Assembly (NCBI GenBank): GCA_918026815.1
Contig: CAKJVC010000055.1
Location: 248,001 to 312,000 of the forward strand
From: Chalara sp. BL73
Lineage: Eukaryota > Ascomycota > Leotiomycetes > Helotiales
Reading direction: 5' to 3'
Length of the DNA stretch: 64,000 nt
The notes below the pieces were generated by a model, which ran no database searches, had not been told where the DNA came from, and worked only from the letters and a program-made list of their open reading frames with translations. Position numbers and translations under genes: made by a program. This document shows, piece by piece, positions 21,971 to 33,808 of the stretch (within the stretch, counting starts at the first letter, position 1; the number at the start of each line of letters is the position of its first letter).

Positions 21971-23629
21971 ATGTTGAAGTCTACTCATAAACCGACTGGT
22001 GGACCTGCTCCGCTGCCAGAGGGTTGGACCGAACACAAAGCGCCAACCGGCCATGCCTACTACTACAATTCTACCACCAAACAATCCACCTATACTCGAC
22101 CCGCCGTGCCTGTGATAGCTCCTCCTCCCGTCCCTTCGAATCCTTCCGAAAGCTTCTTACAGTATCAATCCATTGGTAGTGCCATACCAGGCTCTTGGCA
22201 GAATTTCAACGGTATTGGCCCTTCGGGTCAGCATCAAGGTGCAGCCAGAGGAGGGTTCTATGGCCATAGAGGTGGTAGAGGAGGCAACGAGCGGTCGCGA
22301 GACTCCCGGCCTCAGCCAGCAGATAAGCCAAAAAGCAGACACCCAATTCCTGGTTGCGAACCTTGGGTCCTGGTACATACCAAATTTGGGCGAAGGTTCG
22401 CATACAACACAGATAAGAACCAGAGTTTCTGGCGGATACCCGACAAGCTTAAGGATGGAATTTTACAGCTTGATCAGTTGAGGATAAAAGAGAAAGCGGA
22501 GGCGTTACAAAAGGCGAAAGAACCTCAACCCACAGGAGAAGCGCCTGGCGCACCAGAACGGCCAATTACGGCTGCACAGGCCGGTAACTCTAATGCTGAT
22601 GAAGGTGAAGACAGCTCCGAATATGAAGAAATTGAAGTCACAGATGATGAAGGTGAGGATGAAGATGGAGAGAATCCTTCAAAGAGACAAAGGATTGATG
22701 GAGATGTGCCGGACGGCCCCGTCGAGTTCAATGAAGATGATATTGCATACCAGCTTGCCGCTATGGGACAAGATTATGGATTAGATCCTGGCGAATATGA
22801 TGATGGAAATATGGAAGAATGGGAAGAAGGCGCAGAAGGCCTAGAACTATCAGAGGAAGACGCTATAGCTCTTTTTAAGGATCTTTTGAACGATGCTGGA
22901 ATCAACCCTTTTAGTCCCTGGGAAAAACTCGTTGAAGAAGGAAAATTGATTGATGATACAAGATATACTGCGCTTACGACTATGAAAGCACGGAAGGAAG
23001 CATGGGATGATTGGTCGAGAGAAAGAATGAAATATCTGAAAGAGATCCGCGCAAAGGAGGAGAAGAAGGATCCCAGGATACCTTATCTTTCGTTCCTTCA
23101 GAAAAATGCGACCCCAAAATTATACTGGCCTGAATTCAAGCGGAAATTCAAGAAAGATTCTGTGATGAAGGATTCAGCACTTTCAGACAAAGATCGCGAG
23201 AGATATTATAGAGAGCATATCAAGCGCTTGCAGCTTCCACAATCAACCTTAAAATCAGATCTATCAGCACTACTGAAATCTCAGCCACTATTGGTATTGA
23301 ACAACGCAACCAGTATATCACGTCTTCCGCCTTCGGTCTTGGCTGATATTCGGTATATATCTCTTGATGCCACCACTCGGGATCCGTATATTGAGGCTTT
23401 TGTTTCTACTTTGAACCCTCCCCCAGAAACCGTCGAAGAAGAAGAATCCGAGGAGGCAATAAAGGCGCGCAAAGACAAGGAACGCAGACAGAAGGCGCTA
23501 GATGACCGGGAGAAGCGTGTTGCAGACGAGAAACGAAAACAACAGCGCGACCTCGAGTTTGGTAAGGGCAGGTTAAACATCAGGAAGCAGAAATTGAGAG
23601 AGCCATGCGGGTCTCAAAGAAGGGTTTGA
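21971..23629 (+). CDS. WW and FF domain pre-mRNA splicing factor (Urn1/Dre4-like), frameshifted 3' end
   Basis: This encodes 552 residues. The ATG at 21971 is preferred over one 19 codons upstream because it starts nearer the conserved WW domain. WW1 (LPEGWTEHKAPTGHAYYYN...TYTRP) is at about residues 15-45. A Gly/Arg-rich linker follows, then a second WW-like unit (PWVLVHTKFGRRFAYN...FWRIP), an acidic region and an FF domain (EEDAIALFKDLL...PWEKLVEEGKL...RKEAWDDW). The architecture matches yeast Urn1 and S. pombe Dre4, spliceosome-associated proteins. The C-terminus after GKGRL leaves the expected frame. The overlapping frame at about 23586-23653 encodes a family-like tail (AEIERAMRVSKKGLKDHL) that ends at its own stop, so a one-base indel near 23570-23590 is likely. 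Confidence 0.85.
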   Translation: MLKSTHKPTGGPAPLPEGWTEHKAPTGHAYYYNSTTKQSTYTRPAVPVIAPPPVPSNPSESFLQYQSIGSAIPGSWQNFNGIGPSGQHQGAARGGFYGHRGGRGGNERSRDSRPQPADKPKSRHPIPGCEPWVLVHTKFGRRFAYNTDKNQSFWRIPDKLKDGILQLDQLRIKEKAEALQKAKEPQPTGEAPGAPERPITAAQAGNSNADEGEDSSEYEEIEVTDDEGEDEDGENPSKRQRIDGDVPDGPVEFNEDDIAYQLAAMGQDYGLDPGEYDDGNMEEWEEGAEGLELSEEDAIALFKDLLNDAGINPFSPWEKLVEEGKLIDDTRYTALTTMKARKEAWDDWSRERMKYLKEIRAKEEKKDPRIPYLSFLQKNATPKLYWPEFKRKFKKDSVMKDSALSDKDRERYYREHIKRLQLPQSTLKSDLSALLKSQPLLVLNNATSISRLPPSVLADIRYISLDATTRDPYIEAFVSTLNPPPETVEEEESEEAIKARKDKERRQKALDDREKRVADEKRKQQRDLEFGKGRLNIRKQKLREPCGSQRRV

Positions 23630-24966
23630 AAGACCATCTCATGGAAGAGAATGATAGTAGTTAAATCTGTCAAATATTACCATACACTCATGGCTTCATC
23701 TTCTACTTCCACCATTTCCATGTGTGATTCCTTGGGTCTAGTTTGTATAGCCCCGATAATAATGAGGGGACAATGCAGGATGATTGATGGATCCTCGAAT
23801 ATCTATTCTTGGCATCACATTCAGGGGTAACCTCGCTTAACAAAGAACCACGGGCTGGGATGTTTGTCAGAATGTCTGGTTCTAAGGATGAATGCCTATC
23901 CTTCCTGATCTTCTTTTCGTTCGGCCGAGTATTTTAGTGTCTTTGATGATATATTTTCCTCAACAATTGCCTCACAACATCTCCTTTTGCTTGTTCTACC
24001 TAACAATTGGCAATACACTCACATTACTTACATTATTTTGCATACCGGATGATCTGTAAGAACTGGAGCTCCTGGCTACTATTAATGGCCCAGAACGTGG
24101 TCAAGCAATCCTCAAAGTTGTTCATGCATATCTTGTACTCTCTTGCCAAACAGGTGACGAGAACGCCGCAATTGTGCGACCTGTCGGAAAGTTCGAGAAC
24201 CGGAAGCTGCTATATAAGAATCTTTAGTTGAGTCTATAAAGGTAGGGATTTTAAGTACAATAAATAAAACTTGGCCACGCGGAAATGTTTTATCGTTTAA
24301 CTTGTAGTAATTCTGATAAGATGGGGCCTTGCCTTGGATAGAGATAGCAGTCGGACAGTGATATGCTGCATACTTCTGAGAGAAATGCAGTCAAGGATAT
24401 GTTTAGTCCATATATTGACGTCTCAATTTCTAGAATATCAAGAGAAGCTTGGTAGGGCACACGTTTTGAACGCAGGCGAATCGGCATGGGGATTTAAATA
24501 AGGTTGGTGGACATTAGACTGAATTTGGACAGCTAAATTTCACCACTATAGGTTTCGCATATAAAATGTAAGTGGAGTAGGAGAAACGCAGTATGTATTG
24601 CCAACGCTTACAAAGTTGACAAACTGACTGATTTGATGGCCTTCTAAAATAACAACAGTCAATGGTATGTTGAAAGCGTAACTTGACAAACTGACCTACA
24701 ATCTAAAAGTTAGACTTAATCCTACGATTAAAACTTTAGCACAGGTGAAACTATTTAAACCATCAATACTGATTTCTTTTATTTTATGAGATTGTATATA
24801 CTAATTTTACCAACATCAATGAACCAGTCAAAGCAGCCGTACCCCTGAGTTTAGCGAGAAACAGTGCCAAGGAAATTACTTGGCGTTGTATGCCCGAACC
24901 CGAACCACTTCCATCCTTGACTTCACCCTCTTCGACTACACTTCACCCGTTGCATCCTCGAATCCA
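23630..24966. other. Intergenic region
   Basis: Short frames only, moderately AT-rich. It includes the out-of-frame tail of the WW/FF gene (to about 23653) and the promoter of the Zn2Cys6 gene. The same reading frame stays open upstream of the chosen ATG, but that part begins without ATG. Confidence 0.5.
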
Positions 24967-26616
24967 ATGCCTACAACTCTTCGGCGATCCTGTGCTGCCT
25001 GTGCAAAGGCGAAGCATAAATGCTCTCTTCAAACACCAAAATGCGCCCGCTGCGCCTCACGTAGCATTGGTTGTGTATACGCCAATGAGCCACTTGCCTC
25101 CATCTCTATGGCGGGTGCTGCGGAACTGCCCTTAACTGTTGGAGGTGGAGCCTTCGATCCATTCGGCACATATCCTACCACAGCCCTTCCTCAAACTCGT
25201 GTCCAAATTCTGATTCAGCACTGTCTGTCTCCCGTTCCTTTCCACCATCATCGGACACGTGACCACATACTGACATCACATCTTCTTCAGTCCTGACAAA
25301 GATTGCGTTCGAGTACTATCCGCACGACCCAAACCCGGTATCTAACCCCTTTATAACGTCATGGTGGCCGCTGGCTCTGAACGACCCAGCTCTATTTCAT
25401 GTTTCTCTGTCCACGGCATGCTTCGACATTGAGTTCCGTGCTCAGAAAGGTTTCTTGCATTCAGAGATCCTGATGCGCGATGCGGTATCTCTGATTAGAG
25501 GGAAAATTGAAGACCCAGTCTTAGCTTTTCAGGATGCCACAATGAATGCAGTTATCACCATGGCCGCGATTGAGGTGTGTTGTAGGTTTTCCTTAACTTA
25601 TGCTGGGCATAGCCCATTTCCCGGTTTCGATCTCGTGTTCTCTTGTGATGAAGAAATAGAAGCTGATTAGAGGCAGCACGGAAAAGGAAATCTTGAGATA
25701 AGCACCATGCATGTTGATGCAGTTAAGCGAATGGTAGAAGTTAGGGGCGGGATTTCCAAAGTCAATGAAACGAGTCCTCTAACAGCAAGAATGGTCCCTT
25801 GGTATGATGAGCCTTGGATCATAATTTATACCTTGCTGTTATACACTGAATTATTGACATTACTGACATCACGCTCGTAGGGTTGCGATGCTTGTTACAG
25901 GCATGCCTCAGTTCAAAACCCAAGATAACTTAAGCCAAGGAACCGCCCCAATATCACAATGGGAACTGGTATCTCTATGTACTCTACGAGAAGTCGACAG
26001 CTGTCTGGCAACCTTGATACCAAACCTTGATATCGACATACAGAACGTACTCCTGCGCCTTCGCACACTTTTCCATGAGGGCTCACAAACCACCACGTCG
26101 CTCGGTCCATGTCTCTTGCAAACTACGGTGATTCATGACTTGGCTGCCTTAGTCATCCACGATTTGTTACCATCGCCGTACTTGTTTAATGATCTGCCAT
26201 CTATTTCCGAAGCGGCGCGCTATGCTCTGTGTATTTACATGTTCATTCTTCACGGTCCAACATACTACTCGCATGCGACAATTCTCCATACGCTCATCTT
26301 AAAACTTCTCTCACATCTCGATGCTCTATCCTTCAAGAACTCCGACTTGCTTGCGCTAAAATTCTGGCTTCTCTCTATGGGCTTGGTCGGGTCTATAGGT
26401 TTCATGGTACACGAAAAATTTGCCAACCAAGCCTCAATTCTTTCGGCTGCTACGGAAATCAAACGATGGAGTCAGATCAAAGCCGCTTTGGTGACCATTC
26501 TGTGGCTGGACCACCCTTCTGAGATTTCCTTCCTGCAGGCATGGACCCAGATCCTCACCTTGAACCAATCGTCTACACTTTACCCTGAGGTCACATTTAA
26601 GGGTACCAATGATTGA
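24967..26616 (+). CDS. Zn(II)2Cys6 transcription factor with fungal-specific domain
   Basis: This is a nuclear DNA-binding regulator with at least three introns. The start at 24967 (MPTTLRRSCAACAKAKHKC) leads directly into the binuclear zinc cluster C-x2-C-x6-C-x5-C-x2-C-x6-C. Exon 2 carries IAFEYYPHDPNP and SWWPLALNDPALFHVSLSTA and ends at 25574. Exon 3 is 25671-25801 (STMHVDAVKRMVEVRGGI) and exon 4 is 25881-26616 (beginning VAMLVTGMPQF after the junction). These are typical of the Fungal_trans_2/DUF3468 regulators. The introns at 25575-25670 and 25802-25880 are well supported by frame. The first intron must lie between about 25200 and 25295 (acceptor near CTTCTTCAG), but its donor is uncertain. 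It lies just upstream of the ERG5-like gene in the same direction; a regulatory link is only a possibility. Confidence 0.82.
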
Positions 26617-27029
26617 ATGATTCTTGATACTCATGACATCGGAGTCTAGTACTATTAGGAAGATACGGAAGAGTCAGGCAATGACCTCTGCAGAATCTTA
26701 CGATGGCTTAGTGAGTGGTTGTCCGCAAATGTGGGCCATTGACCCCTGTGCAGATCATCTTAGGGGTTTAGTCCTCTTTCTATCGCCAAGGAAACTGTTG
26801 TGACCTCAGGAAAGAGATCTTATTGGACTACCCAAGGAATTATTTATGTGTTCAGCTCGGCATGATTTGGCTATATCCGATGAGTTGTCGTGGTGCTGGA
26901 AATCTAGCAGTAGGCTTGATCATTGAGGTATAGTTATAAGATGTTGCTCCTGTCTATATTATGCGAACATGCTTGAAGGGTTTCTACGAGTTTTCTTTAC
27001 AATTTGAAGCACCAGAATCTATCTTTAAT
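26617..27029. other. Intergenic, promoter of the P450 gene
   Basis: 413 bp with no other gene. An in-frame ATG occurs at 26961 upstream of the chosen P450 start, so a 23-residue N-terminal extension is possible. Confidence 0.5.
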
Positions 27030-28875
27030 ATGAACTTGGTCCGAAATGAAAGTATAGGCGATGGGATGGTGGATAACTCAGTTCCGCAGCATGGATGGCC
27101 ATCGACAATGAATAATAGATTACCACTAGGGATGAATTGGTGTCAGCTTGCAACAACAATTTTCGTCCTTCTGATAGCCTACGATCAATGTACGTTACTT
27201 TCTCTACAATGAGATATGTCGGACTAGTGCCAAGTATTGACTTGAGCCAAGTTATGTACCTCAGACGAAAGGGCTCGATTGCAGGACCGACTTTTAAAGT
27301 TCCATTCATAGGACCATTCATTCAAGCAATCTATCCAAAATTTGAAGCATATGAAGCTCAATGGGCAAGCGGTGCACTAAGTTGTGTTTCAGTTTTCCAT
27401 AAGTAAGTCGGCTCTCCCAATCACACAGTCGCTCCAATTGCTAACAAGATTTCCACTCAGGTTCGTGGTTTTGGTCTCCGATCGTGATCTAACTCGCAAA
27501 ACATTCAACGCAAACGCCTTTGTGAAGCCCTGCATAGTTCCAGTAGCAGAAACCATAATCGGTGCATCAGCCTGGGTCTTTCTGGATGGGAAGAAGCATG
27601 TTGACTTTAGGAAAGGCTTGAATGGACTCTTCACACGCAAGTCACTGGAGTGCTATCTACCCACCCAGGAGAAAGTATGGTCAGAATACTTTGGCAGGTT
27701 TGTATCCGCTAGTGAGGGGAATGAGGGAAAGCCAATGCCATTCATGGGACAGTTCCGAGAGATCAACTGTGCGTTATCCTGTCGCACGTTCTGCGGCAAT
27801 TATATCTCTGACGAAGCTGTGCAAAAGATCGCGGACGATTTCTATTGCATCACAGCAGCGCTCGAGCTGGTCAATATCCCTCTCTCTATGTACGTTCCCT
27901 ACACGAAAGTATGGCTAGGAAAGCGAGCTGCGGATGGCGCTCTCAAAGAGTTCGCGAGATGTGCAGCTGCAAGCAAAGCAAACATGGCAGCTGGTGGTGG
28001 ACCCGCTTGTATCATTGATCGCTGGATCTTGAATATGATGGAGTCGAGGTCTTATTATGACAAACTTGCCGCAGGCGAGATGGGCGTTGAGAAACCGGCC
28101 GTGTTGGTTCGTCAGTTCACAGACTTCGAAATTGGCCAAGTGATGTTTACATTTCTTTTTGCATCGCAAGACGCCTCGAGTAGTGCTACGACTTGGCTTT
28201 TTCAGATTACCGCTCAGCGACCGGAGGTTCTTGAGCGCATTCGGGAAGAGAATATCCAAGCTAGGAATGGGAATCTGAAGGCACCTCTTACACTTGAGAT
28301 TCTGGAGTCGATGACCTATACCAATGCCGTCGTGAAGGAGGTCCTTCGTTACCGGTAAGCCCCCAATTGAATGAACTATCCAATACTGGAATGTTCTATG
28401 ATGTTACTTACATTGAAATTCATGACAGTCCACCGGTCATCTTTGTCCCTTACGAAGCTAAGAAGCCCTTCCCCATAACGCCATCTTATACTGTCCCCAA
28501 AGGCGCAATGGTCGTTCCATCCTGTTGGCCCGCACTCCACGACCCTGAGGTCTACCCTCGTCCAGACGAATTTGATCCTGATCGGTGGATCTCAGGGGAT
28601 GCGGGTGACAAAAGCAGAAACTGGTTGGTGTTCGGCGCTGGACCACATAACTGTATCGCGCAGCAATATGTGCAGCTTACAATGACGGCTATGATAGGTA
28701 AGGCTGCATTAGAAGTAGATTGGATGCATCATGCGACGAGTAGGTCGGATGAGATTAAGGTTTTTGCAACGCTGTTTCCAATGGTTAGTTTACTTTGCCT
28801 TATATCTCTTTGGTTGAAGTGATGCTAATTATTGTGGAGGATGACTGTCCTATGGTGTTTAACCAAAGAGAATAG
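27030..28875 (+). CDS. ERG5: Cytochrome P450 CYP61, sterol C-22 desaturase-like
   Basis: This is a five-exon gene (27030-27189, 27252-27402, 27461-28354, 28429-28783, 28840-28875) for a 531-residue ER-membrane P450. All junctions are in frame and the length is normal for CYP61. Erg5 introduces the C-22 double bond of ergosterol. One N-terminal membrane helix (LATTIFVLLIA) is followed by PFIGPF, GALSCVSVFHKFVV, WVFLDGKKHVDFRKGLNGLF, the I-helix TFLFASQDASSSATTW, the E-x2-R helix KEVLRYRPPV, and PFPITPSYTVPKGAMVVPS. The heme loop reads NWLVFGAGPHNCIAQQ. The heme Cys is present, but C-I-A-Q-Q replaces the usual C-[LI]-G-Q of this family. The small last exon gives DDCPMVF as in other Erg5 proteins. 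Divergence in otherwise constant blocks suggests a paralogue rather than the main Erg5. Confidence 0.88.
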
Positions 28876-29584
28876 TACACCAGTACTTGGCCGCTGGGGA
28901 TGCACAATATTAACCCGAGGAGATTGTTTGGAGCAAGGCTTGCGATAAAATTACTTTGTAATCTGAACGGCGCAGGCATTACTCTTACTGTATATGGCTG
29001 AATGTATCAACCAAGTGGTATTTCAAAGGTGTAATGCTCGTGGAATTCAATAATCGCTTCATGAACTGCTGCGAAGTTGGTGGCAAGCACTTGTAAGACT
29101 CATGCAGATATCAGAATTTCATTGAATTTGTATATCCATAGTGGACTTGCTGATCCGAGCACCGTTGTGCCCATGATCATGTGAACCAAATACCCATCGT
29201 CAGCTATATCAAAAATTGCGGGGGGTATGGCTGGTTTTGGAGAAGGCATATTATCCTATACAATATGATATCTACGTGCTAACTCGTTCATCTGTAACGA
29301 GGCGCTGACATAATTCCCTGGGAGCAGGGCAGTGTGAGAAACCATGGTAGCCACACTGCTTCATGGAGTTAATCCATCGTAGGGCATGTATGGTTGATAT
29401 GTCCCATAGTGACTTATGGAGGCAGAAGGCAAGAATCATGTTACTTGCACCCAGTGTAATATGTGGCCTCCCTCGACGGCAGCTTCGTTCGCCTACGACT
29501 GACCCAGTCAGGCGAATTTAGACACCTTCAGGAGTTGTGACATGTCGAGAAGAACTGTGCAACATCGGCTTCTCGATACCCTCA
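28876..29584. other. Intergenic region between convergent genes
   Basis: No frame or motif worth calling. It should contain the two 3' UTRs. Confidence 0.5.
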
Positions 29585-30430
29585 TCATTTCATCCTGAAC
29601 CCATCCCATTCATCATCGTCATCGTCATCATCATTCTCATCATCTCCCGCCTCAGCAGTGTTGTCCTCCACTACTGATACAGCTGGTGTTACCAGCTGCT
29701 TCGCGCCATCCTTCCGCAACGCCTCTCTCTTCTCCCTCAGCTTCCGCACCCTTTGTTCCAAGCTCTCCATCTCCTCAAATTCTTCTTCAAGCTTTCGCGC
29801 CGCATCTTCTTTGTCCCCTTCCAGTTCAGCTTCCTGCCTTTCTTTCCTCTTCTGGTATTCTTCCTCTTTGTCTTTAGCAGCCAATTCGGCAGTTGTCATA
29901 GCTGGAGCTGATATTACCGCATCCTCGTATGCTTTTGCGGCCGCCTCCGCCTTCGCGATATCTGCCTCAAATGCAGCCCATTCATCCTCGTCAACATCAG
30001 GTCTCTTGGGAATATCTTCTACTGGCTTCAAGGGTGTGGCTGGCCGAGAGGGGATCTGCATTTCATTTGATGGTAGTGGCGGCGTAGGAATAGCTTTGGG
30101 AGCTTCCGCAGACTCATCAAAGAAGCCCTCTGGTAGGCCATTGGCGGCTTTAGTTCGTTTGCGTATTGTGTCCTCGCCTTCGCTAGCTTTCCTCTTTTTC
30201 TTGTTGCCTTCTGTCGTCGGTTCAGAAGCCTTTTCAGTCTGTTGAAGTTTTTGCAAACGCGTGATATGACTAGCGGACCTCAGATGCCCATCCCATAACG
30301 CCTCACTCTTTAATTGTAGATGGCAGGCAGTGCATAGCAGCGAGCCCGTTGTTGAGTAAGAAGCATACTGGTGCAGGATTCGGCGAGCTGCTCTTTCGTT
30401 CTTTAAAAGTGATCGAACGTCCGTTGCCAT
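29585..30430 (-). CDS. ZNF830/CCDC16-like zinc finger protein
   Basis: This is an intronless gene for a 281-residue nuclear protein. The N-terminus (DVRSLLKNERAARRI) is the conserved start of the family. A single U1-type C2H2 finger follows with Cys33, Cys36, His49 and His55 (LCTACHLQLKSEALWDGHL). The middle is Lys/Arg-rich with a KKKRK nuclear signal and a DVDEDEWAAFEADIAKAEA block. A long coiled coil follows at about residues 180-245, and the end is an Asp-rich tract before EWDGFRMK. ZNF830 homologues take part in pre-mRNA splicing and genome stability as partners of the XAB2 complex; that role is carried over by homology. The poly-Asp tract is encoded by GAT/GAC repeats (29604-29640). Confidence 0.82.
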   Translation of the reverse strand: MATDVRSLLKNERAARRILHQYASYSTTGSLLCTACHLQLKSEALWDGHLRSASHITRLQKLQQTEKASEPTTEGNKKKRKASEGEDTIRKRTKAANGLPEGFFDESAEAPKAIPTPPLPSNEMQIPSRPATPLKPVEDIPKRPDVDEDEWAAFEADIAKAEAAAKAYEDAVISAPAMTTAELAAKDKEEEYQKRKERQEAELEGDKEDAARKLEEEFEEMESLEQRVRKLREKREALRKDGAKQLVTPAVSVVEDNTAEAGDDENDDDDDDDEWDGFRMK

Positions 30431-31133
30431 GGCTAAATGCTAAACCTTTAGGCAAATAGTGTATTACCACAAGTGTTGCTTGCTGTATGCTGGCGGAATA
30501 GCTGTGCTGTGTTCTGAATTGATTTGAGTTATGGGAACTATGGCTCTTCAAGCTCTAGAAATTCTCAGGTACGGGACTCATCACGTGTTCCGCTAAGCCT
30601 GTTTGGGAGAGCTACCTTCGGGTCAACCCCGCTGCCAGTTTTGCCGCAGGAACCAAGTCAAAAGATCCAAGACCCAAGGTCTCGTCACCTTTACTACACC
30701 CTTCCTCAACAACACCACAAACACTCCTATACCACACCGAGTTTGCGAAACACAATCCACAGCTCTCTTGATCACAGGCGCATAGCATCACCAGAGCCAA
30801 TCGTCTAATCTGTGCACGCAGAATCATATTCTTGCTCAACCAGTCATCATTGGCGCAACGCGCTTTTCGGGACAAAGATCGCGACGTATAGTATCATCTC
30901 TGGCTTCTGGAGCTCGGACAGGCAGAGAGGACTTGTATTCTGCTATCTGGATAGCCTTGATATCTCTTCTCTCTCTTATTGCTCTGCAATATAGCTTTTC
31001 TGTAAAGCCAGTGAAATTGCATGAGACGCGACTTAATCATCTCGACATTCTCCCCTTCCATGTAAACACCCATCAACACGATTTGTGACGCATCGCAATC
31101 CATTCTAAATTGAGCCATCAATATCAATTCATC
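30431..31133. other. Divergent promoter region
   Basis: It separates the ZNF830-like gene (minus) from BYE1 (plus). A plus frame at 30524-30808 lacks ATG and any motif, so it is not called. A CACGTG E-box lies near 30584. Confidence 0.5.
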
Positions 31134-33808
31134 ATGGGTGGTAAGTGCCTTCATTATATTACATCAAGGCGGCAGGAGCAGTGCGTGGCGCAATCTGCAG
31201 CATTTTGCCTTCAACAGTCAATCGCCCCGACAACGTTCTCACATCAGACACAGCTAACTAGAACCATAGATGAACCCCGGAGATCGGTGCGTGCCACCAA
31301 GGGCCACCATTCTAAGATAGACCTCGCAGATGAACCAATGGAGACCAAAAAGAAGACCACAAAGAAGGGCAGCAAAAAGGTAGTTGAGGAGGAACCAGAG
31401 GAAGAGGAAGAAGTAATTCGATGCGTCTGTGGAGCAACAGAAACCGATAATGGAGACGAAGACGGCGCCTGGATCGCATGCGACAAATGTCAGGTGTGGC
31501 AACATAATACATGCATGGATATTAGTCCGTTCGAGGACGAGGTACCCGACAGCTATCTCTGCGAGCAACATGACCCAGCTTTTCACAAGGAACTCCTTGA
31601 TGCCATGAAGAATGGTATTCCAATCTGGGAAGCAAGAAAGAAAAAATGGGCTCTGATTTTGGAAAAAAAAGCAGCGGCAGAGTCAAAAAAGGGTAAAAAG
31701 GGAAAGACTGGCAAGAAAGTTAGCGACCACGCGAATGGAAACTCCAATCCCCCATCCAAAGTGTCAACACCTGTACCAGAGACAAAGAAGGCAACGCCAG
31801 CAAAGTCGAGCACAAAGCGCAAGGATAGACACGAATCTCAGGAATTGCCCAAGGTTAGTCCATTGAATGGTTGAAAACTAGCTAGACACTGACTTTACAT
31901 AAGGAACCTCAAGCAAAAGTCCGAAAAGTCACAGCACCGGCCGTCCGTCCACCTCAAGAGAAGACGCCTCCATCTGATGGACCCACCCGTATAGAAGAAC
32001 TGGATGTCTCACGTCAAGGCTTCGCAAAATTGATAAAGAAAAGTTTGGAAAAATCAATTCCCGATGCTGCTAAGCAAAGCGGCTTCAGACTGGCTCAAGA
32101 TGACACTTATGATGGTAAATCTGAGCGACTTTCTGTTCGACTTGCAGAAGCCATTCATAAGACCCATCCCGATCATACCGCCCAGTCGAAGCAAGCGCGC
32201 ACCATATCAGCTAATCTGAAGAGCAACTTAGAGTTGACCATCAAACTTCTGAACGGAAACTTAACTCCTGCGGGCTTGGCTGTATTATCTTCAGATGACA
32301 TGGCGAGCAGTGCCCTCAAGAAGGAAACAGCGGCTATGAAGGCCCGTGCGGACAAGCAATCGATTCTATTGACTGAAGAAGATACACACAGAATTCGCAA
32401 GACTCATAAAGGTGAAGAGATCGTTGGAGAGGAGAACATTGGTGTTCCAGAAGAAAACACCATGTCTGCTCCACGTCGGCCAAGCGTGACCAGCAGAGAG
32501 GGCTCATCCGGTAACAAAATGGAGCTTTCTGACTCTTCCGAGTACCGTGCATTACCCGTCCATAATTCTAATCGCCATGCTCTTCCTTCACAGCCGCTCA
32601 ACATTGAGACCAAGAATCAGCCTGCTAGAAGACAATCTACACAGCAACAATTCGATATCAATAACGTTTACTCACATGTCCAATCCCCCACTGGTCCACC
32701 TTCGCATGCTCGCCGGCAATCGACTCAAAGTGTACCTCAACCGAAACCTGTTGAGGAAGATCCCGACATTGACAGGCTACTACAGGGTGACGAATCGCCT
32801 CCCTACTCTCCAACAGCGGACGACGATGATCCCGAGCTCGTCTGGCGAGGTAACATGATCATGGACTCAATAGCAACTTTTACCGGCTCTGCGAAGCACG
32901 TTGGTGGTGCAGACGTGACCTTAAGCAGACAATTAAAGTGGTCCGAGATTCTTCAAAAAGACCTTCGAATTGCTGGTCGTATTGCGCATGACAAAGCCAA
33001 CGAATATCTCTGCAGTCTTCGGTACAGTCCACCTACAGATGTTGTAATCGTTCACGTCACATCCGCTGGCTCTCAGGCAGATATGACTGGATTCAAGGAT
33101 ATGTTTGATTATTTCCACACCAAATCCCGATACGGAGTACTCACCAATAAGGGAATTGGTAATGTCCGTGACACATACCTTGTTCCACTCGCACCTGGCG
33201 ATCCCTTTCCTGATTTTCTGATCAACCTTGAAGGCCACAAGATATCCGAATCACGGAGCGAGGAGATGATGTTGGTGGTTTTGGTAGTTCGGACTGAGTT
33301 TCCACCTCAGCACATCTATGACGGAGTCGAAGCACCATCCCCAACAGTTCCACCTCATCCTGCTATGCGTAATCCATCGCTGCCTGGGCCTATACCCGCG
33401 ATGTCCCCTATTGCTCCTCAAAATGCGTCTTTTCCTGCAAGTTCCCAGCCGCCACATACTCCAGCACAGTCAAATCTTGCACCACCACAGCAGGATCTAA
33501 CACCAGCTCAGCTGCAGCATATCAACCAGCAAGAAGGGGAACGGATAGCCACACAGATTCTTGGAGATCTAAGAAACGCCCCTACCGTTGGCTTTCTCAT
33601 GCCTCAGGCATTCCAGATGCGGCCACTAGAGTGGGAAGTCGTGAAGGAAATTTTGCAGACCGACGAACGATCTCGCACTGATCTGGCGCATCTTAGTCAG
33701 ATTCTTGACCAACGCATGCAGCAACCACCCCAACCACCCCAACCACCACCATCGCATCAGTCTCCAAACCAACCACCAAATACAAATCAAAATAGTGGCG
33801 CTCAATAA
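31134..33808 (+). CDS. BYE1: Transcription factor BYE1 (PHD, TFIIS-M and SPOC domains)
   Basis: This is a three-exon gene for 831 residues. Exon 1 is only 7 nt (31134-31140, ATGGGTG), then a 129-bp intron, exon 2 31270-31853, a 50-bp intron and exon 3 31904-33808. Junctions are in frame and give MGDEPRRSVRATKG, a common start for this family. A PHD finger lies at residues about 52-103 (RCVCGATE...WIACDKCQVWQHNTC...YLCEQH). A TFIIS central-like domain follows at about 215-345 (ISANLKSNLELTIKLLNG, LSSDDMAS), then a disordered Gln/Pro/Ser stretch. A SPOC domain spans about 507-660 (LVWRGNMIMDSIATFTGSA...GIGNVRDTYLVPLAPG), and the C-terminus is Pro/Gln-rich. Bye1 binds RNA polymerase II and H3K4me3 and modulates elongation. 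The tiny first exon makes the start easy to miss. Confidence 0.92.

Noticed and set aside
30524..30808. 94-codon plus frame between ZNF830-like and BYE1 genes
   Set aside because: Starts with TTG, no motif, and lies in a divergent promoter region.
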